Below, piece after piece: positions 60,701 to 64,000 of a DNA stretch of 64,000 bases; position 1 is the first letter of the stretch, and every line of letters begins with the position of its first letter. The notes under the pieces are model-generated. The model saw only the letters and a list, made by a program, of their open reading frames with translations. It was not told the DNA's origin and did not search any database. Location of the stretch: assembly GCF_902493215.1 (NCBI RefSeq), contig NZ_CABUOL010000004.1:1-64000 (forward strand). Direction: 5' to 3'. Source of the stretch: an uncultured Mediterranea sp. GTDB lineage: Bacteria > Bacteroidota > Bacteroidia > Bacteroidales > Bacteroidaceae. A program made the translations under genes and the position numbers.

Positions 60701-63700
60701 ATGGAATTACTTGTCTACAAAGCATCGGCCGGATCGGGAAAGACATTCACACTGGCCGTGGAATACATCAAGCACCTCATCGAGAACCCGAGGGCGTACA
60801 GACAGATACTGGCCGTGACCTTCACCAACAAGGCAACGGCCGAAATGAAGGAGCGAATCGTGCAGCAGCTCTACGGCATCTGGAAGGCGGACCCCGACTC
60901 CGAAGCCTACCTCGGACGGCTGCGCCAGGACCTGAAACCCGGACTGACGGACGAAGAACTGAGGCGCAGAGCCGGAACGGCCCTGCTGTACATGCTGCAC
61001 GACTACAGCCGCTTCCGCGTGGAGACCATCGACTCGTTCTTCCAGTCGGTGATGCGCAACCTGGCACGCGAACTGGAACTGAGCCCCAACCTCGACATCG
61101 AACTGAACAACGCCGAAGTGCTGGACGAAGCCGTGGACAGCCTCATCGAGAAGCTGACACCCGACTCGCCCCTCATGGGATGGCTGCTGGACTACATCGG
61201 CGAACGCATCGCCGACGACAAGCGCTGGAACGTGTCGGACGAGATAAAGGCATTCGGCCGCAACATCTTCGACGAGAATTACCTGGAGAAGGGGGAGAAG
61301 CTGCGGCAATGCCTCGACGAGCCGCAGATGATGAAGCTGTACAAGCAGGCACTCAAGGAGATGGAGACGGAAGCGCTCGAGCAGATGAAGGCCTTTGCCG
61401 ACCAGTTCGAGGGAGAACTCGAAGGGCACGGGCTGAGCCCCGACGACCTGAAAGGTGGAAGCAGGGGCATAGGCAGCTACTTCCGCAAGCTGAGGGACGG
61501 ACGACTGGCCGACAAGGACGTGGCAAACGCCACACTGGCCGCCTGCCTTGAGAAAGCGGACAACTGGAGCACCAAGACGTCGAAGCTGCGGAAAGACATC
61601 GTGCAGCTGGCCGAACGGAGCCTGATGCCGCTCCTGCAAGAGGCCGAACGCATGCGTCCGCAACGAAGCATGACCGTAAACTCCTGCCGCCTGACGCGAC
61701 AGCACCTCAACAAACTGCAACTGCTGAACCATATCGACCAGGAAGTGAAGACGACGAACCGCGAACAGAACCGCTTCCTGCTCTCGGACACGAACGCACT
61801 GCTGCACCGGCTCATCAGGGAGGGAGACCCGTCGTTTGTCTTCGAAAAGATAGGCACCACGATACGCAACGTCATGATCGACGAGTTCCAGGACACAAGC
61901 CGCATGCAGTGGGACAACTTCCGGCTGCTGCTGCTCGAAGGCCTGTCGCAGGGCGAAGACAGCCTCATCGTGGGCGACGTCAAGCAGTCCATCTACCGGT
62001 GGCGGAACGGAGACTGGCGCATCCTGAACAACCTCGAACACAAGCTGGACCACTTCCCCATCCGACTGGAGACGCTGAAGGTGAACCGGCGAAGCGAACC
62101 TACGGTGGTGGACTTCAACAACCGGGTGTTCACCGAAGCCGTAAACCTGCTAAACGCCCGACACCTCGAGGAGCTGAAGGCCGAATGTACCGAACTGAAG
62201 GTGGCCTACAGCGATGTGGTCCAGCAGTCGCCCCGCACGGAGCAGCGCGGATACGTGCGCGTGGACTTCCTCGAACCGGAGGAAGGCTCCGACTACACCA
62301 CCGCCACGCTCGAAGCGCTGGGGCAGACCGTGACCGAGCTGACGGGGCGCGGCGTCAAACCCGAAGACATGGCCATCCTCGTACGCAAGAACCGGAACAT
62401 AGCTACCATAGCCGACTACTTCGACCGCCAGCTGGGCATGCCCGTCGTCTCCGACGAAGCGTTCCGGCTCGATGCCTCGCAGGCCGTGTGCATGCTGGTG
62501 GACGCCCTGCGCTACCTCGGCGACGAGACCGACCGCATAGCCCTCGCATCGCTGGCCATGAACCTGCGCTCCGCCGAAGGGGCAGGCGACGGCTCCGCAC
62601 GCGAGCTGGCGCAGCGCAACCCCGAAGACTGCCTGCCCGAAGACCTGCGCCTGCGACGCGACGAACTACGCCTGATGCCGCTCTACCTCCTCCTTGAGGA
62701 GCTGTACCGACTGCTGCGCCTCGACCGCATCGCGCGGCAGGACGCTTACCTCTTCGCCTTCTTCGACGCGGTGACGGACTACCTCACCAGCCATCCGTCC
62801 GACCTGGGCAGCTTCCTGCGCCACTGGGACGAGACGCTCTGCCGCAAGACGATACCGAGCGGCGAACTCGAGGGAATCCGAATCCTGTCCATACACAAGT
62901 CCAAAGGCCTCGAGTTCCACACGGTGCTCATCCCCTTCTGTGACTGGAAGACGGAGAACGAGCGCAACGACCAGCTCGTGTGGTGTGCGCCCCGCACCCG
63001 ACCTTACGACAGCCTCGGACTGGTACCCGTGAGCTACTCCCCGCTGATGGCGGAGTCGGTCTACAGGCAGGACTATCTGGACGAACGCCTGCAGCTGTGG
63101 GTCGACAACCTGAACCTGCTGTACGTGGCCTTTACACGCGCCGGAAAGAACCTCGTGGTGTGGACCCGCCGCGGACAGCGCGGAACCGTGGCCGAACTGC
63201 TGGCCGACGCCCTGCCCCGCATGGCGCAGGACGGACACGGCGCGTGGGACGACGAAGCCGCACGCTATGAGCAGGGCACCCTCCTCGCCTCGGAGCCGCG
63301 GACCGAACGGCAGGCGGCGAACCGCCTGGCACGCCGGCCGCTACCACAGCCCGTGGCGATGCAGAGCCTGCGACACGACGTGGAGTTCCGCCAATCGAAC
63401 CGTTCGGCCGACTTCATTGCCGGGCGGGGTGAAGCGGACTCGGACCAGCGCTTCATCGACCGCGGACGCCTGCTCCACACCCTCTTCTCGGCCATCCGCA
63501 CGAAGGACGACGTGGACGAGGCCGTGAGCCGTCTCGTCTTCGAGGGCGTCATCACCTCGCCCGAAACGGAAGCCGACATCAGGCAGCTGACGCACCGTGC
63601 CCTCGCCCAGCCCCAGGTGGCGGAGTGGTACGACGGCACGTGGCGGCTCTTTACGGAATGCGATATCATCTGGACGGAAGGCGGACGCCTATGCACCCGC

Positions 63701-63919
63701 CGCCCGGACCGCGTGATGATGAAACAGGGGCGGATTGTGGTGGTAGACTTCAAGTTCGGCTCGCCACGCCGCAGCCACGCCGCGCAGGTGCAGCAGTACA
63801 TGCAGCTGCTGGCCGGCATGGGATACGACGCCAGCCGCATCGAGGGCTACCTGTGGTATGTCGAGCAGGGAAAAGTCCACCCCGTAAATCCTCCCCGAGC
63901 GGCATCCGAATCCGCCTAA
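60701..63919 (+). CDS. AddA-like UvrD-family helicase-nuclease
   Basis: ATP-dependent helicase/nuclease subunit of an AddAB/RecBCD-like recombination complex that processes double-strand ends. 1072 residues from MELLVYKASAGSGKT. Motifs: Walker A SAGSGKT (9-15), AVTFTNKATAEMKERI (about 42-57), Walker B VMIDEFQDTSRMQW (about 390), GDVKQSIYRWRNGDW (about 425), LSIHKSKGLEFHTVLIP (about 728), LLYVAFTRAGKNLVVW (about 805), and a C-terminal PD-(D/E)XK-type nuclease end TRRPDRVMMKQG / VVVDFKFGSPRRSH (about 1005-1030) and QVQQYMQLL. Family members are usually followed by an AddB-like gene, which would lie beyond the window; 63920-64000 shows no start of it. Confidence 0.92.
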   Translation: MELLVYKASAGSGKTFTLAVEYIKHLIENPRAYRQILAVTFTNKATAEMKERIVQQLYGIWKADPDSEAYLGRLRQDLKPGLTDEELRRRAGTALLYMLHDYSRFRVETIDSFFQSVMRNLARELELSPNLDIELNNAEVLDEAVDSLIEKLTPDSPLMGWLLDYIGERIADDKRWNVSDEIKAFGRNIFDENYLEKGEKLRQCLDEPQMMKLYKQALKEMETEALEQMKAFADQFEGELEGHGLSPDDLKGGSRGIGSYFRKLRDGRLADKDVANATLAACLEKADNWSTKTSKLRKDIVQLAERSLMPLLQEAERMRPQRSMTVNSCRLTRQHLNKLQLLNHIDQEVKTTNREQNRFLLSDTNALLHRLIREGDPSFVFEKIGTTIRNVMIDEFQDTSRMQWDNFRLLLLEGLSQGEDSLIVGDVKQSIYRWRNGDWRILNNLEHKLDHFPIRLETLKVNRRSEPTVVDFNNRVFTEAVNLLNARHLEELKAECTELKVAYSDVVQQSPRTEQRGYVRVDFLEPEEGSDYTTATLEALGQTVTELTGRGVKPEDMAILVRKNRNIATIADYFDRQLGMPVVSDEAFRLDASQAVCMLVDALRYLGDETDRIALASLAMNLRSAEGAGDGSARELAQRNPEDCLPEDLRLRRDELRLMPLYLLLEELYRLLRLDRIARQDAYLFAFFDAVTDYLTSHPSDLGSFLRHWDETLCRKTIPSGELEGIRILSIHKSKGLEFHTVLIPFCDWKTENERNDQLVWCAPRTRPYDSLGLVPVSYSPLMAESVYRQDYLDERLQLWVDNLNLLYVAFTRAGKNLVVWTRRGQRGTVAELLADALPRMAQDGHGAWDDEAARYEQGTLLASEPRTERQAANRLARRPLPQPVAMQSLRHDVEFRQSNRSADFIAGRGEADSDQRFIDRGRLLHTLFSAIRTKDDVDEAVSRLVFEGVITSPETEADIRQLTHRALAQPQVAEWYDGTWRLFTECDIIWTEGGRLCTRRPDRVMMKQGRIVVVDFKFGSPRRSHAAQVQQYMQLLAGMGYDASRIEGYLWYVEQGKVHPVNPPRAASESA

Positions 63920-64000
63920 GACGTGGTAGAGATGCAGTCGGACAACGTAAAAAAACAACACACTGCATATAGAGGCAAGCACTGCACTGGCATGCGTCGG

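Overview
The window looks like chromosomal DNA of a gut-type Bacteroidales bacterium (Bacteroidaceae or a close relative). The evidence is the recurring TTTG / TAnnTTTG promoter pattern, the weak ribosome binding sites, families typical of the order (UpxY-like antiterminator, DUF4248, the 34-residue 'smalltalk' protein beside an HU-like protein, VirE-N/DUF3987 protein, DUF3575 proteins), and intergenic spacers full of short A/T-rich and TTAGTGG-type repeats. Genus cannot be fixed from the sequence alone.

Layout. (1) 1-10.6 kb is housekeeping: partial tRNA-Gly, nspC, a PcrA/UvrD helicase, Fe/Mn superoxide dismutase, a thiE-like gene cut by one in-frame TAG, ppdK, rlmD and a pseudouridine synthase. 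(2) 11.3-16.6 kb is a capsule/exopolysaccharide assembly operon behind a good -33/-7 promoter and a ~180-nt leader: initiating sugar-phosphate transferase, Wza-like export lipoprotein, Wzc-like tyrosine kinase, UpxY-type antiterminator. (3) 16.8-22.9 kb holds a doubly frameshifted outer-membrane gene, the smalltalk/HU pair, DUF4248, a VirE-N/DUF3987 protein, a small gene frameshifted at a poly-A run, and three copies of a 250-273 bp palindromic repeat. (4) 23.2-31.2 kb is a defence island: split HipA-like kinase, a toxin-antitoxin-SecB-like chaperone (TAC) operon, AbiH, a PutAbiC-type membrane protein, a PIN nuclease and an AAA ATPase. (5) 31.4-43.9 kb is the AT-rich glycan-specific part of the capsule locus: flippase, polymerase, several glycosyltransferases, Alg14/Alg13-like pair, Fe-S/pyruvyl-transferase pair, epimerase. 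(6) 43.9-53.8 kb is the nucleotide-sugar block: two near-identical UDP-sugar dehydrogenase genes (ugd) enclosing a second cargo region, then gmd and fcl (GDP-L-fucose). The cargo is an endonuclease-family three-gene operon and two Panacea-domain toxin-antitoxin pairs with different toxins; a 34-bp scar of the ugd 3' end lies between the two Panacea modules. (7) 54-64 kb holds a HAD phosphatase, a five-gene outer-membrane/DUF3575/OmpA-like operon whose last gene is a triplicated barrel unit, and an AddA-like helicase-nuclease.

How it fits together: regions 2, 5 and 6 together would make, polymerise and export a surface polysaccharide probably containing fucose, a uronic acid and a pyruvylated sugar. 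The two defence/TA cargo regions sit inside this locus, one between the export genes and the glycan genes and one between duplicated ugd genes. The best candidates for something undescribed are the TAC-AbiH-PutAbiC cluster, the ugd-bounded Panacea array with its ugd scar, the three-gene endonuclease operon at 45.4-47.0 kb, and the triplicated-barrel operon at 54.6-60.6 kb.
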